Positions 1 through 10,187 of a stretch of DNA of 64,000 bases are shown here, one piece after another. The stretch is taken from assembly GCA_958298945.1 (NCBI GenBank), contig OY282606.1, forward strand, positions 51,473,920 to 51,537,919, in the 5' to 3' direction. How positions within the stretch are numbered: position 1 is the stretch's first letter; every line of letters starts with the position of its first letter. The DNA is from Atherix ibis. Its lineage: Eukaryota > Arthropoda > Insecta > Diptera > Athericidae. The notes under the pieces are model-generated. The model searched no databases and was not told the origin of the DNA. It saw only the letters and a program-made list of their open reading frames with translations. Position numbers and translations under genes: made by a program.

Positions 1-473
1 ATCATGGTGGAAAAGCCAATTTTTTCTCTTCCACAAATCCGGGCATTTCTGCCGGATTGCTTTACGCAACTTCCGCATAACTTGCAGGTAATATTCCTTA
101 TTGACCGTTCTACCCTGTGGCAAGAACTCATGATGCACCACGACCCTGCAATCAAAGAAAACTGTAAGCAAAACCTTCACATTCGACCGAACTTGGCGCG
201 CTCTTTCGACCCTCTGAAAACATTTTGCACCACCGATAAACTTTGCTTCAGTCCAAGGTAGCTTCACTATTTTCCACAGTCAACATTCGGAATACGTCCG
301 TGCAATTAATTTTGTTTTTCACACAAAATTTGATACAGATTCTTTGATCCATTTTTTGGAATTGGCAAAAATCGGAGACGAGCCAAAACACGTGCATACA
401 AAGCGCCTGTCAAAAATTAACTGAACATTCAAAATGGCCGAACTTGTCATGAGTACCAATATAACGCGAATAT
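1..473 (-). mobile_element. mariner-A copy 1, cut by window start
   Basis: Minus-strand mariner of the DD34D group, seen from its 5' leader inward. The transposase would begin at 352 with MDQRICIKFCV, followed by the first helix-turn-helix region. Near 195-215 the frame jumps directly from the KMFSEG motif to the segment reading RQVRSNVKVLLTVFF, so most of the DNA-binding half and the first catalytic Asp are deleted. The C-terminal part continues towards position 1, and HHD of the second catalytic motif is visible there. The leader stops near 473 without a recognisable terminal inverted repeat. The copy is dead, and its 3' end lies outside the window. Confidence 0.85.
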
Positions 474-991
474 ACGATTTAAATTGATCTTTTAATCGTT
501 TCTAGATCTTTTAATGATTTTTTTCAATTTTTCAATAAGTATTTAAAAGAAAAAAAACTACGGTAAATATTCTTAATTCTTAAACATTAAAAATATTTTT
601 AGTAAAAGCTTTTTTCGTTGTTTTATTTATTAGTCATTTTTTAGTTTAATATAGAGCTTATACAAAGATTTTTATATTTATGAATAAAATTTAAAAAAAA
701 AGAAATTTAATTAAAATTTACATAAAATAAAATCTAAAAATTAAACGTTTAAAAAACTAAACTTATAAATATTCATACAAATTCTAGAGAACAGAATTTT
801 TACTGGAGTTTATCTTCGGTCGGCCACGCCTTATCGAAATTGGATTAAATTTCGAGAGTAGCAAACCGAGATAGACAGAATTTAATATGTAAATGTACTG
901 CCCCAGATAGGATAGAAAAGGATAAGAAAATAAAAGAGAAATAATCCGAAAAAGATTTATAGCATGTTAAGGAGGATATATTCATCGTATC

Positions 992-1009
992 AGAAGAAGA
1001 AGAAGAAGA
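992..1009. repeat. GAA microsatellite
   Basis: Six tandem AGA/GAA units in AT-rich DNA. Confidence 0.8.
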
Positions 1010-2937
1010 CAAGAAAAAAAATAAGAAATAGAACAATAACCATAAGGCCAGGCCAACCTCCATTTTCTTATTATTTTTTTCAATATTTTTTTCTTCCTTT
1101 TTCTTGTAGAATATACGATAATGATTATTAAGACATTCGTTGCTACCTAAAGCATGTGCTTTGTTCACGATATCATAACCACTTACCTTTTACCTTAGCC
1201 AATCGTGTTAAGATCTCTTTTATCGTGTATGTATGTTATCCACACTCATAAATGCTCGTAAATTCGTCCATTTCAGAATTTATCGTACCACATTGCACTT
1301 TTGATATTGCCTATAAGAGTAATTTTTCTCTTAGTAAACATTTTTTTTTTTTTGCTATGTCCTTATAGGTTTTTGTATGTTTTTATAGAGAAAAAAAACA
1401 GAATATGGGAAATTTTTTTATTCCAGAATCACTTAGAATCATCCCATATCTTATCCCGAGCAATGATTTTGCTATTTTTTCATGTTTTATATTTTCTTTT
1501 CATCAGACAAGCGGAAAAAGTAACTTATGGGTTTTCATGAATCGTCTCAATATGTTCGCCCATTTTCTGTCCTTTTTTTATCCTTCGTGCTTGAGTGCTT
1601 CTGTTTCCTTTATTCAATATTAAAAATGTCCAAAATAGGTAAAGATCTTAAATTTTTTGCCATATGTTCTCCTACTTATATGATAGAAGCGAGTTGAAAT
1701 AAATCAAAGGAATTGCTTTTATTTCGACATAATTATTTATACGAAAAGAAAACCTTCTCGTTCTTTTTTACCAAATCTTTTTTTTTTACCGTTTGTTAGA
1801 GAATTTTTTTTATATTAATTTTTAAGGTGCTTTTTCGAAAAAAATATGTACATATTAAAAAAACTTGAAAGAAAGGACCAATGGGAGAGTATTTTTCTTC
1901 CTTCTATTGCTGTCATTTTCTTTCCAATCCAACAATGCCTCCTTATAGACAAAACAAAAACAAAGTCGGTAAAAGTTATTATCCTTAAAGGAAATATTCG
2001 GAATTTTCTCTTTTCCATCCTCTTTTTTTATTTTCTTTCTATTTACGACACTAATGAAAATAATAAATAAGTTGCCATTGACACATGAAATGTCCTTAAA
2101 TAAGATGGAAACACTTAAAATGTCATCACAACAGTTGTTTGGACAGAATTTTTTTTTTTGGTAAAAATGTTTCCAAATAAAAAATATGAGTTAGTTGAGT
2201 GCTCATAAAAATACACACTTTCTTTTAAAAATGGAATATTCATTAGAGTCGATATCCGATTTTTTATAGAATTTAAAAATTATTTCTTTTATTTTTTTTT
2301 GTTGTAATTATTTATTTAATTTAATATACTCGTAGTTTTAGTTAAATTTATGATTTTTATTTATTTATGATTCTTGTAATCAAATATGTGGTTTGATATT
2401 GACAGGAATTTTTCAAAATAATAATTTAGAAGTTATTTTTTAAGTATTTGTCAAATAGTGTAAGTAAGCAGATACTTTAGAGATTTTGAAAGTAAATTAA
2501 AAACTCCTTTATAAAGTTAATAAAAATTTAAAAAAAAATCCTTTTTATATTGTCAACCTGTTCAAATTAATTTGAAGAATTTTTTTTGTTAAAATAAATT
2601 TGGTTTTGAAAATGCAGAATTTGTGTAGAAATTTTTGTTTTATTTTTAGTACCTAAAAGTTATTAACTAAAGCGAGATATGATACTAGATACATTAACTA
2701 TTATTTTTAAAAAAGCCTAACCATAAAAGAGTATTGCCTATTTTTATATATATTTAAGTATTTTTTTTTTCTAATATTTTTAATATTTAATAATAAAAAA
2801 AAACCGCCTCCAAATCCTAGTACGGAACTTACTATTTCGATGTTCACAATAAATTTTTATTAAAAAACCCAAAAAGGAATTTTAGGATTTCAATAAAAAT
2901 TATTATTTTGATAAAATATTTTTACTTAAAATTAACT

Positions 2938-2998
2938 GTCGTCAGCGTACTGAACTACCATCCCTGAATTCGAGGTAGGTTCGAATTCCACTGAGACA
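2938..2998 (+). repeat. Possible tRNA-derived SINE head or tRNA relic
   Basis: A B-box-like GGTTCGAATTCC lies at 2978-2989, and an A-box-like AGCGTACTGAAC lies about 35 bases upstream at 2944-2955. That is the spacing of an internal RNA polymerase III promoter. The flanking bases do not form a good cloverleaf and the T-stem pairs poorly, so a functional tRNA is unlikely. It may be the head of an old tRNA-derived SINE. No clear tail or target duplication was seen. Confidence 0.3.
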
Positions 2999-3301
2999 TG
3001 ACTACAAAATATTTCCCAAAAATGCAATTAAAAAAAATTTTTTTTGAGGTCTTAGTTTAAAAATAAAATAAATTTGAGTTAACAGAAATTATTTTACCAT
3101 CTCATCTTAAGGTTTTAATAAAAAAAAAACATTTTTTGGGGTTCTAATAAAATATTTATTTTATTGCCTTATTTTAAATATATTTTTTTTGTTTTTTTTT
3201 TCTTAGAAGCTTGATAAAAACTAATTATTTTGGAATTCTAATATTTATTTTGCGGTTCTTTTGAGCATTTGCATTAGAACAAACATATTTTACGGTAATT
3301 C

Positions 3302-4399
3302 TGAGGTCTGTTCAAAAAGTATAGCGAATTTTGAATTCCCGCTGGTAACGGATATTCGATTTTTTTGTGGCGTTATGTTGGTACTTATGTCTCTCACTTA
3401 TGCCGACAAGTTCAGCCATTTTGAATGTTCAGTTAATTTTTGGCAGTTGCTTTACTTGCACGTGTTTTGGGTCGTCTTCGATTTTTGACCATTCCAAAAA
3501 ATGGATCAAAGTATCTTACGCATTCCGAATGCCTGAGCACGTCAACAACAGCCGAAAACATTGATAAAGTGAAGAAAGTATTATTGGCCAATCGTCGAAT
3601 CACCGTTAGAGAAGTTGCTGAGGACTTAAACATATCGATTGGATCGTGCCATTCGATTTTTACCAATGATTTGGTGTGAGACGGGTCGCCGCGAAATTCG
3701 TACCAAAATTGCTCAATTTCGAGCAAAAACAGCATCGCATTAACATTGCTAAGGAGCTGTTGGACTCTGTCCATAACGACCCAAATTTGCTCCAAAGGGT
3801 CATAACTGGTGACAGATCATGGGTTTATGGTCATGACGTGTAAACCAAAGTTCAATCATCCCAACGAGCCAAGACCGAAAAAAGCGCTCCAAGTTCGGTC
3901 GAATGTGAAGGTTTTGCTTACAGTTTTCTTCGATTGCAGGGGCGTGGTGCATCATGAGTTCTTACCACAGGGTAGAACGGTCAATAAGGAATATTACCTG
4001 CAAGTTGTGCGAAGCAATCCACAAGAAACGGCCGGATTTGTGGAATAACAAAAATTGGCTTTTGCCATTTTTGGCCAAAAACAACACACTAATAATGCCG
4101 CAGCCACCGTATTCCCCAGATCTGGCCCCCTGTGATATTTGCTTGTTCCCGAAACTGAAGAGCCCCATGAAAGGACGATGCTACGCTACGATTGAGGAGA
4201 TTTATCTGAATTGCTTCTTGAGAACAAGATAACAAAAAATGATTTTTTTAAGTGCCTCGCGGATTGGAAAAAACATTGGCACAAATGTATAATATCTGGT
4301 GGGGATTACTTTGAAGGGGACAAAATAGATATTCATGAATAAATATATTATTTTTGGAAAAAAAACACAAAATTCGCGATACTTTTTGAACAGACCTCG
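3302..4399 (+). mobile_element. mariner-A copy 2, both ends present
   Basis: Terminal inverted repeats of roughly 30 bp: the left end reads GAGGTCTGTTCAAAAAGTAT and the right end is its inverse, ending GAACAGACCTCG at 4399. A TA dinucleotide follows at 4400, as expected for mariner TA targeting; the left TA is not obvious. The ends match those of copies 3, 4 and 5. The element is full length in its ends but internally deleted. Confidence 0.93.
3501..4342 (+). pseudogene. mariner-A transposase pseudogene (copy 2)
   Basis: Starts at ATG 3501 (MDQ). About 12 codons in, it jumps across a deletion to the second helix-turn-helix (VKKVLLANRRITVREVAEDL). The linker FVPKLLNFEQKQHRINIAKELLD and the first catalytic motif (TGDRSWVYG; usual form GDESW) follow. 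An in-frame stop occurs near 3841. The catalytic segment around the second Asp (HHDNAPAHTS in relatives) is missing: the sequence runs from NKNWLLP straight into FLAKNNTLIMPQPPYSPD. The third-Asp region reads APCDICLF. With frameshifts and one catalytic Asp deleted, no active transposase can be made. The same deletion is present in copy 3. Confidence 0.88.
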
Positions 4400-5747
4400 T
4401 ATAATCTCTTGAGGTCTTACTCTCAAATAAAAATATTACGAGTTAGGAGAGGGATATTTGAGGAGAGTAACTATTGTGATTTTTTTAATATTTTATTCAA
4501 ATTGTTTTGTCTTTTTTTTTTATACAAAAATTAGATTTTATAAATAATTTTTTTGGTAGTATTTCTTATTCATCTTTAAAAGAGATTTTAAAGTTGTTCA
4601 TAGTAAAAACAAATCATATTTAAAATTAAACGAAAATTCTTTTTATAGTTAGTTTCAGTACATATTTTTTTTGGACTGTTCCAAATTAATAATGAGCTCT
4701 CTTTTACTACCAAAGCTCACCAATAATATTAGAAAATTTCATATTGATATTGCTAATCAATATTCATTTATAATTTTAACACATCGGAAATAGAATTCTG
4801 CATATTACGCAGAGTTTATGTGAAATGTAAACATTCAATAACCACAAAGTATGATTATGAGTAGCATTGGTAGTTTTAACCACCTCTTTGGTAGCATAAG
4901 TGCTGAATGTATTCACATAAATGGGGTAGTAGGCTTGGGTTTATATTAGTTGTAGCTCCCAACTGATATGAGGTCATTATGAACGGGAGGGGAAGTGGAA
5001 ATATTTAAACGATAGTTACCTATCTTGAGAGCGCGTTACCAATGTGCGTGGATATTATTTCCAGTTATACTCGTATATAAATTAACGAGCTTAGCCAAAT
5101 CTGATTATCGAGGGTGGAGTAGGTGAGTGCATATCCAGTCAGCATAATCGTCATGAGTATTATTCGTACACAGAAAACAACCAACATACCAATTGGTAAA
5201 TGTTGAACTACCTTTCAGAGAATCACTTTGAAAATTAATGTACATCACAGCCTCTCTCTAACGATTACGTGGTCGTACCATCAAAAAACAACCACTCCAA
5301 TAATGGCCATTACAGTAATTTTATCCATCATTTCACATAATTGAAACTAATAACATGCTGTATGTAGTTAACTGTCATTTTGATTGCAAAATTATTCATA
5401 TTTAAAGCGTTAACAGTTTCTTATCAGAAAATCTAGAAAGGTTGGAAAATTATCAAATGAATAGGATTAACGTATATCAAAGTATGATGTATTGAGGAGG
5501 AGAAGAGAACGGGGGGTGAATACTACCAGGGATTATGTGTGAGATCAGAATTTAGTGTATGACTTTATGTACAAATATGTGCGTGCTTTTAGACCGATAT
5601 TTACGAACAGTTAAAAGGATTTTTAGTGTGTTAATGACCAGAAATTTGAGCGAATTATGTTTAAAATTAGATTTTAATTAACATAATTTTTTTTTTCACA
5701 TACTAAATGGTATCAAATGAGAACGAGTTAGTTTTTTACCATTTATT
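4400..5747. other. Intergenic DNA, no gene seen
   Basis: Somewhat less AT-rich and of higher complexity from about 4840 to 5630 than the flanks, but no frame, repeat or RNA feature was recognised. Confidence 0.5.
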
Positions 5748-6911
5748 AGGTGTTATAAAAAGTCATTCATTATTTTGCCAATAGATGGCTTTAGGAGTCT
5801 GTATCTCCCATTGTAAAAGTGCGATCGGGTTGCACTAGATGGCGTTAGAAAGATAAGATTTTATACTTAAGAAAAAGTTTTTGTGATTACTTGACTCAGT
5901 ATTTTTTTAGCACGCGTCAAAGATGTACACCAAGAAAGAGAAAATACGCCATATTTTACAGTTTTTCTTCGAAAAAGGCAAAAACGCAATTCAGGCAGAT
6001 GAAAATGTGAATAGTATTTATGGTCCTGATACTGTAATCGTCCATTCCGTTCCGGTAATTTTGATGTCAAAGATGCATCACGCTCTGGAAGGCCAATTGT
6101 CGAAAATGTCGATAAAATAATGAAAATCGTCGAGTCCGACCGTCCCGTAAGCACTGTTTCAATTGCCCAGGAGCTAAACATTGCACAAAAAACCGTTTGG
6201 AATCACTTAAATAAGGCTGGATACAAAAAGAAGCTCGATGTATGGGTGCCACACGAGTTATCGCAAAAAAACCTCATGAACCGAATGAGAATTATTTCTG
6301 AAGCGGATGGTTACTGATGATGAAAAAAGGGTCACTTACGACAACGTCAAGCGACAACGGTCGTTGTCAAATCGCCAGGAAGGTTTTGCTGTGTGTTTGG
6401 TGGGACTGGCAGGGAATCATCTACTATGACTGCTCCCCTACGGCCGAACTCTTAATTTGGACCTATACTGTCAACAATTGGACCGTCTGAAAGAAGCAAT
6501 CGCCCAGAAGCGGCCAGCTTTGGCCAATAGGAGAGGAATTGTGTTCCATCAGGACAACGCCAGGCCGCATACATCGATAGTGACCCGCCAGAAGTTCCGG
6601 GACCTTTTCTTATGCATCCACCTTATAGTCCGGACCTGGCACCAAGTGATTATCACCTCTTCCTGTCTATGACAAATGATTTTGCAGGTGAAAAATTCCC
6701 CTCAAGAGAAGATTGTGAAAATCGACTGTCCCAGTTTTTTGTCAATAGGGACGAGGGTTTCTATGTGAGAGGCATTATGAAATTACCTCCAAAATGGCAA
6801 CAAGTTATCGAACAAAACGGTTCATATTTGACCTAATTCGTATCATTCTATCTGTGCGAAATAAAACCTTTAATTTAATGCAAAAATAATGGACGCCTTT
6901 TTACTACACCT
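5748..6911 (+). mobile_element. mariner-B copy 1 (mellifera-like)
   Basis: The left end reads AGGTGTTATAAAAAGTCATT and the right end is its imperfect inverse, ending CTTTTTACTACACCT at 6911. The leader (GCCATCTATTGG... and GGTTGCACTAGATGGCG) is shared with copy 2 at 29635-30861. The ends show more substitutions than those of copy 2. Confidence 0.9.
5923..6836 (+). pseudogene. mariner-B transposase pseudogene (copy 1)
   Basis: Begins MYTKKEKIRHILQFFFEKG at 5923 and ends NGSYLT plus stop at 6836. The order is N-terminal helix-turn-helix (frameshifted near 6050), second HTH with VDKIMKIVESDR and NIAQKTVWNHLNKAGYKKKL, the linker WVPHEL, then the catalytic core. The first catalytic motif reads TDDEKRVTYDN, where relatives have GDEKW. 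The second reads FHQDNARPHTS and the third PYSPDLAPSDYHLF, so all three Asp positions survive. At least three frameshifts split the frame, and a small deletion removes sequence after the first motif. By its motifs it resembles the mellifera subfamily (Ammar1-like). Confidence 0.9.
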
Positions 6912-7315
6912 TATTATTAATTTTATTATTTATTTTAGATTCATTAGAAAAATTAGAAAGATTTTTTGAAAAACCTACAAAAATTGCCATTAACTCAGGT
7001 TAGATTTAAGCAAATCTACTCTTCTGTATCTTTCGTTAGCGATGTTCAATTTTATTATCCTGTCAATTTCAAGTAGTAAAGAAGTTAAGGTATTTCTAGA
7101 TCTCTAATTTTAAAGTGCAATATTTTGACATTTTCGTACAGTTAAATGCACTTTTCAATTGCAGGAACCAGAATTCATAAAAATTTACACTGTAAAAATA
7201 ATGGGTAATTTTTAAGTATTTGGATTTCAAATTTTCAAAAAAAAAAAAAAATAAATAATTGCAAAAGTGAATAAAATTTTTTATTTTAATCAATAAATCA
7301 ATGTTTGCCATTAAC
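6912..7315. other. AT-rich spacer with one copy of a 31-bp repeat
   Basis: No gene. The unit at 7157-7187 recurs at 9129-9159 with one mismatch, in the same orientation. Confidence 0.5.
7157..7187 (+). repeat. 31-bp direct repeat, unit 1
   Basis: Starts AATTGCAGGAACCAGAAT; 30 of 31 bases match 9129-9159. The two units bracket the Jockey-like LINE and a DD41D transposase relic. It is longer than a normal target duplication, so it may be a piece of another dispersed repeat. Confidence 0.7.
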
Positions 7316-8592
7316 TTTTTTTTTTTTATATTTGCAACTACAATTTTATTGTAACAAGCAAATTTACATAATATTTTAATTTACAATCTTGTGCATCATG
7401 AAGTGAGAGTAAACACCCATCGGCGTTTTTCCAACTAATGGAAGTTGGATTCCTCTAGAAAATCTCTGGGCCATTAAATCTCTTAAGCCTCCGATGAGTG
7501 TTTCCGGGGAGAGAATTAGAGGACAATTCTCTCACAAGTGGATTATGATGATAGAGGGTCAACGGGAGTGAAATTTTTGATAGCGGGAAATGCACAGGTC
7601 CTAAACAAAGGGAACATTTAGGTCACGATGTATTATGGTGTTACGGACATAAAAGGGGGCATCAAAAATTTTACGGAGGATCTTGGATTGTAAGGCCTGG
7701 ACGCGATAGGAATTGGAATGTTTCGTTGAACCCCAAAGTTCAATTCCATAAGTCCAAATTGGTTTTTAGAAACTTACTTTTGATTGTTAGTTTCGAGCGT
7801 TTTTCAAGTAGTCTAAGAAGTTGTAGGTAACGTCTGTTAGCTTCAACTCTTTTTAGTCTAGTATGTGGGTTACATGTTAGTCTCTTTTCCGGATAAAGTC
7901 CCAAATAACGCACTTTATAATATTGTAGAATCTTGTTGCTATTAAGGTATAAAGGGGTAGGTTTCTTCTGTTCATTTACCCTCACTCTCCTTCTCTTAAA
8001 CCGGGATTGAAGGTTGTGCTATGGAATTGTAATTTGTTGGAAGCTATGTCAGGATTTGTATGGGTAGCAAGTATGGCCGTATCGTTTGCATAAGTAGCAA
8101 TGATAGTATTAGGATCAGATGGGATGTTATGGGTATAAATAGTATATCAAATGGGATCAAGGATACTGCCTTGTGGGACTCCAGCTAGAATAGGATATAT
8201 TTCCGAGGATTCTGAGTTAATTGCAACTTGGAAATGTCTTTGGGAGAGATTTGAATTTATGATAAGTTCGTATGTTGAAGAAAGGAAGCTCTTGAGTTTC
8301 CAGAGGAGTCGAAGAAGCCACAGACGATCAAAAGCTTGGAAAACATCTAAAAGTACTCCTGGGCAATATCTAAAAATAATGTGATGGCATTGCTGGAGAG
8401 TGGAGTGTTCAGATCGAAAGTCAAATTAGTGATCAGAAATAAATTTTTTCATTAACTAGGACTAGGAAACAGAATTGGTAAGAAGCTGATAGGTCTATAG
8501 GAGGAAGAAGAATTAATGGGCTTATTTGGCTTAGGAATCATTTTAAAGACAGAAAATTTCCAGAGTAAAGGAAAATAGGTTGTGCGCAGAAT
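7316..8592 (-). mobile_element. Jockey-like LINE copy 1, 5'-truncated
   Basis: Non-LTR retrotransposon on the minus strand, its 3' end marked by a T tract (A tail) at about 7317-7330. From 8592 downward it carries reverse transcriptase: KMIPKPNKPIN..SYRPISFLPIL near 8460-8540, then GVSQ/PQGSILDP near 8150-8190, then TYANDTA near 8080-8100 in place of the usual YADD box. The post-RT region follows (thumb, WSS..., and RRLKRWPRDFLEESN near 7440-7480). Clade assignment rests on this motif order, typical of Jockey. Stops and frameshifts are numerous. It begins inside the endonuclease-RT linker, as expected for incomplete reverse transcription. Confidence 0.87.
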
Positions 8593-9160
8593 ACATTTAC
8601 GTTTTAAAAAATATTTTTTGTAAATGTTGACCACGACTATGTTTAAAATGATCCATGCGCAAGGTCTAATTTCGAATCACTTTTTCGAGTATCTCGGCTG
8701 TTTTCTCGCTAATAGCACATCTAATGTTGTCTCAAGGCTGCAAGTAACGCTGATTTATTAGCATAGATGAAACACCACATAGTCCCATAATCGGCATACA
8801 CGAGTGACCACGTAAAATAGTCTAGAGGCTTCAAATAGCACGATCTAGACGGCCAACTCACCGGTCGAAAATGTGAAAGAAATTGCTCACCAAACTCATC
8901 TCTCAATATGTCCACTGTTTCACGTGCTGTGTGGCATGTAGCGCCTTCTTGTTAAAACTACGTGTCGACCAGATGCAGTTCTTGATTTTTGGGTAAAAAA
9001 AGTTCGAAATCATCGAGTGGGCCAATGTGACCAAATGAGACAATTTTGCTTATTCGCATATCCATTCAATCAGAAATGAGCTTTGTTGCTGAACGGAATT
9101 TTTTTTGTAAAAAAAAGGGGATTTTCGGAATTGCAGGAACCAGAATACATAAAAATTTAA
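8593..9160 (-). pseudogene. DD41D-type transposase relic, C-terminal part
   Basis: The minus strand reads EGATCHTARETVDILRDEFG... WPSRSCYLKPLDYF near 8790-8960 and ends WTLRMDHFKHSRGQHLQKIFF near 8600-8660. It is a distant relative of the transposase at 10188-11132. The second catalytic position is Glu (QEGATCH) where that family normally has Asp; the third Asp (LKPLDYF) is present. Several frameshifts. The upstream half is too eroded to follow, and no terminal repeats were found. It abuts the truncated end of the Jockey-like LINE. Confidence 0.75.
9129..9159 (+). repeat. 31-bp direct repeat, unit 2
   Basis: Matches 7157-7187 at 30 of 31 positions, same orientation. Confidence 0.7.
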
Positions 9161-9403
9161 CATTGACCTAATCAAGTTTCCTATCAACCGACACTTGTTT
9201 TACAAGCAAAATTTAAACTTGACATGGAAACTATCTTATCTTATATAGACTTATATGTGAGAAGCATGAAAATATATTTTTTCAAGAACTTTTAAGGTTA
9301 TTTATGCACTCAAACATAATTTATTTCTTATCAAAATCTTTGGAACTAAAGGGTTTTCGAATAAGAGTTATATGATTTCTTTTCAACAAAAAAAAAACAC
9401 ACT

Positions 9404-9418
9404 AATTTTTAAGGAGAT
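9404..9418 (+). repeat. Target-site duplication, left copy
   Basis: AATTTTTAAGGAGAT directly precedes the 5S-headed element. The right copy is at 10131-10147 and differs by two extra T and one substitution. Confidence 0.75.
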
Positions 9419-9532
9419 CTGCGGCTGTGCCGTCCTGGATCCACCGGTTCTCGTCCGATCACCGAAGTTAAGCAGGACTGGGCGTGGTTAGTACTTGGAT
9501 GGGTAACCGCTTGGGAACACCGCGTGCCGCAG
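9419..9532 (+). ncRNA. 5S rRNA-derived segment (head of retroposon)
   Basis: About 114 nt, against roughly 120 nt for a real 5S. The ends CTGCGGC and GCCGCAG pair perfectly as helix I. The core GGTTCTCGTCCGATCACCGA, then GAAGTTAAGCAGG, then GGTTAGTACTTGGATGGG and CCGCTTGGGAACACCGCG are closely 5S-like and of arthropod type. About six bases are missing near 9430-9445. No T-run terminator follows, and the sequence continues into the body of a retroposon, so this is not scored as a functional 5S gene. Confidence 0.85.
9463..9508 (+). promoter_or_regulatory. 5S-type internal control region (type 1 Pol III promoter)
   Basis: Box A-like GAAGTTAAGCAGG at about 9464-9476 and box C-like AGTACTTGGATGGG at about 9490-9503 keep the spacing found in 5S genes. 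They could recruit TFIIIA/TFIIIC and start transcription at the element's own 5' end. Activity is inferred, not shown. Confidence 0.6.
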
Positions 9533-9570
9533 GTTTAACCGTGTGTGTGTCGACCGACTCACACTCGGTA

Positions 9571-9598
9571 GGTAGCGGGTTCGATTCCCGCTGCCGCC
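9571..9598 (+). promoter_or_regulatory. tRNA-like T-arm with B box inside the retroposon
   Basis: GCGGG-TTCGATT-CCCGC forms a perfect 5-bp stem with a 7-base loop (9575-9591) and contains the B-box consensus GGTTCGATTCC. No clear A box or anticodon arm lies between it and the 5S head, so only the 3' part of a tRNA-like module is present. Confidence 0.65.
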
Positions 9599-10130
9599 AT
9601 CTCGGCATGGTGCCGGGGTGAGAGGCCGACTACAAGCCTTATATGTAGTCCGTAGGGTCCCCCAACATCACTGGAGGCTACTTCGCTGGCCTGATAAGCC
9701 GCAAGCTATAAAAACCACCTTATCAAGAAACAGCACAAGAAGAATCAACCGGACCGTACCTCAGGCAAAAAACTCATCTTGTTTTCATCGAACAACGCAG
9801 ACGGGTGGACACTTCATCTACAGCGGCAACGACAGCGGTGACCACTGTGGAGTCGGATTGATCCTATCGGTCAACGCAAAAAAAAGAGGTCTCTCATGGG
9901 CTACAAACCAGGCTCCACTCGAAGTTCCGAAAGATCACCATCGTGCAGTGCCCCAACCGAAGTAGATGATGACGCCAACAAAAAAAAAGAAGCCTTCTAC
10001 CACCAACTGGAGACGTGTATTCTCTGTGCCGCTATATGTTCCATAGGAGCGACTGTGTCTCATGACTATGTGTATATGTGTCATAATGTATAATGTAGAA
10101 ATGAAGCCTGTCAAATAAAAAAAGAAATAA

Positions 10131-10147
10131 AATTTTTTTAAGGAAAT
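10131..10147 (+). repeat. Target-site duplication, right copy
   Basis: AATTTTTTTAAGGAAAT follows the A-rich tail. It pairs with 9404-9418. Confidence 0.75.
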
Positions 10148-10187
10148 TCAAATGTTTTTTAGTTGTTGTGAAGTACAATCGATACAA

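Larger units (their letters stand above)
474..3301. other. AT-rich intergenic DNA, no gene seen
   Basis: Long poly-T and poly-A tracts. Reading frames here are low in complexity (Phe/Lys/Ser-rich) and look like chance. A GAA microsatellite lies at 992-1009 and a tRNA-like patch at about 2938-2998, both listed separately. No transposase or reverse transcriptase motif was recognised. Confidence 0.6.
9419..10130 (+). mobile_element. 5S-headed composite retroposon (SINE3-like or LINE with 5S promoter)
   Basis: A 712-bp unit with, in order: a 5S rRNA-like head (9419-9532); a tRNA-like T-arm (9575-9591); a GC-richer body whose frame from 9618 reads FIYSGNDSGDHCGVGLILS near 9800-9870 and then KKKEAFYHQLE near 9985-10010; a tail rich in A (about 10112-10130). 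The middle motif resembles the apurinic endonuclease domain of RTE/CR1-type LINEs. It lacks the rest of the endonuclease and all of the RT, so it is non-autonomous. The near-perfect flanking duplication shows it was inserted as a unit by target-primed reverse transcription. Known SINE3 elements start with 5S, but I cannot tie this one to a described family. Confidence 0.75.

Noticed and set aside
845..1168. 107-codon minus-strand frame with a Ser run and hydrophobic stretch
   Set aside because: Low complexity (Lys/Phe/Ser tracts arising from GAA and poly-T), no start context or homology.
5460..5640. Possible exon with splice-like GTGAGT nearby
   Set aside because: Frames are interrupted within a few dozen codons on both strands and no paired acceptor could be supported.
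8151..8384. 77-codon plus-strand frame starting MGSRILPCGTPARIG
   Set aside because: It is the antisense of the Jockey-like reverse transcriptase; related antisense frames appear in other LINE copies.
9419..9532. Functional 5S rRNA gene
   Set aside because: A few bases are missing, there is no T-run terminator, and the segment is continuous with a retroposon body inside a target-site duplication.
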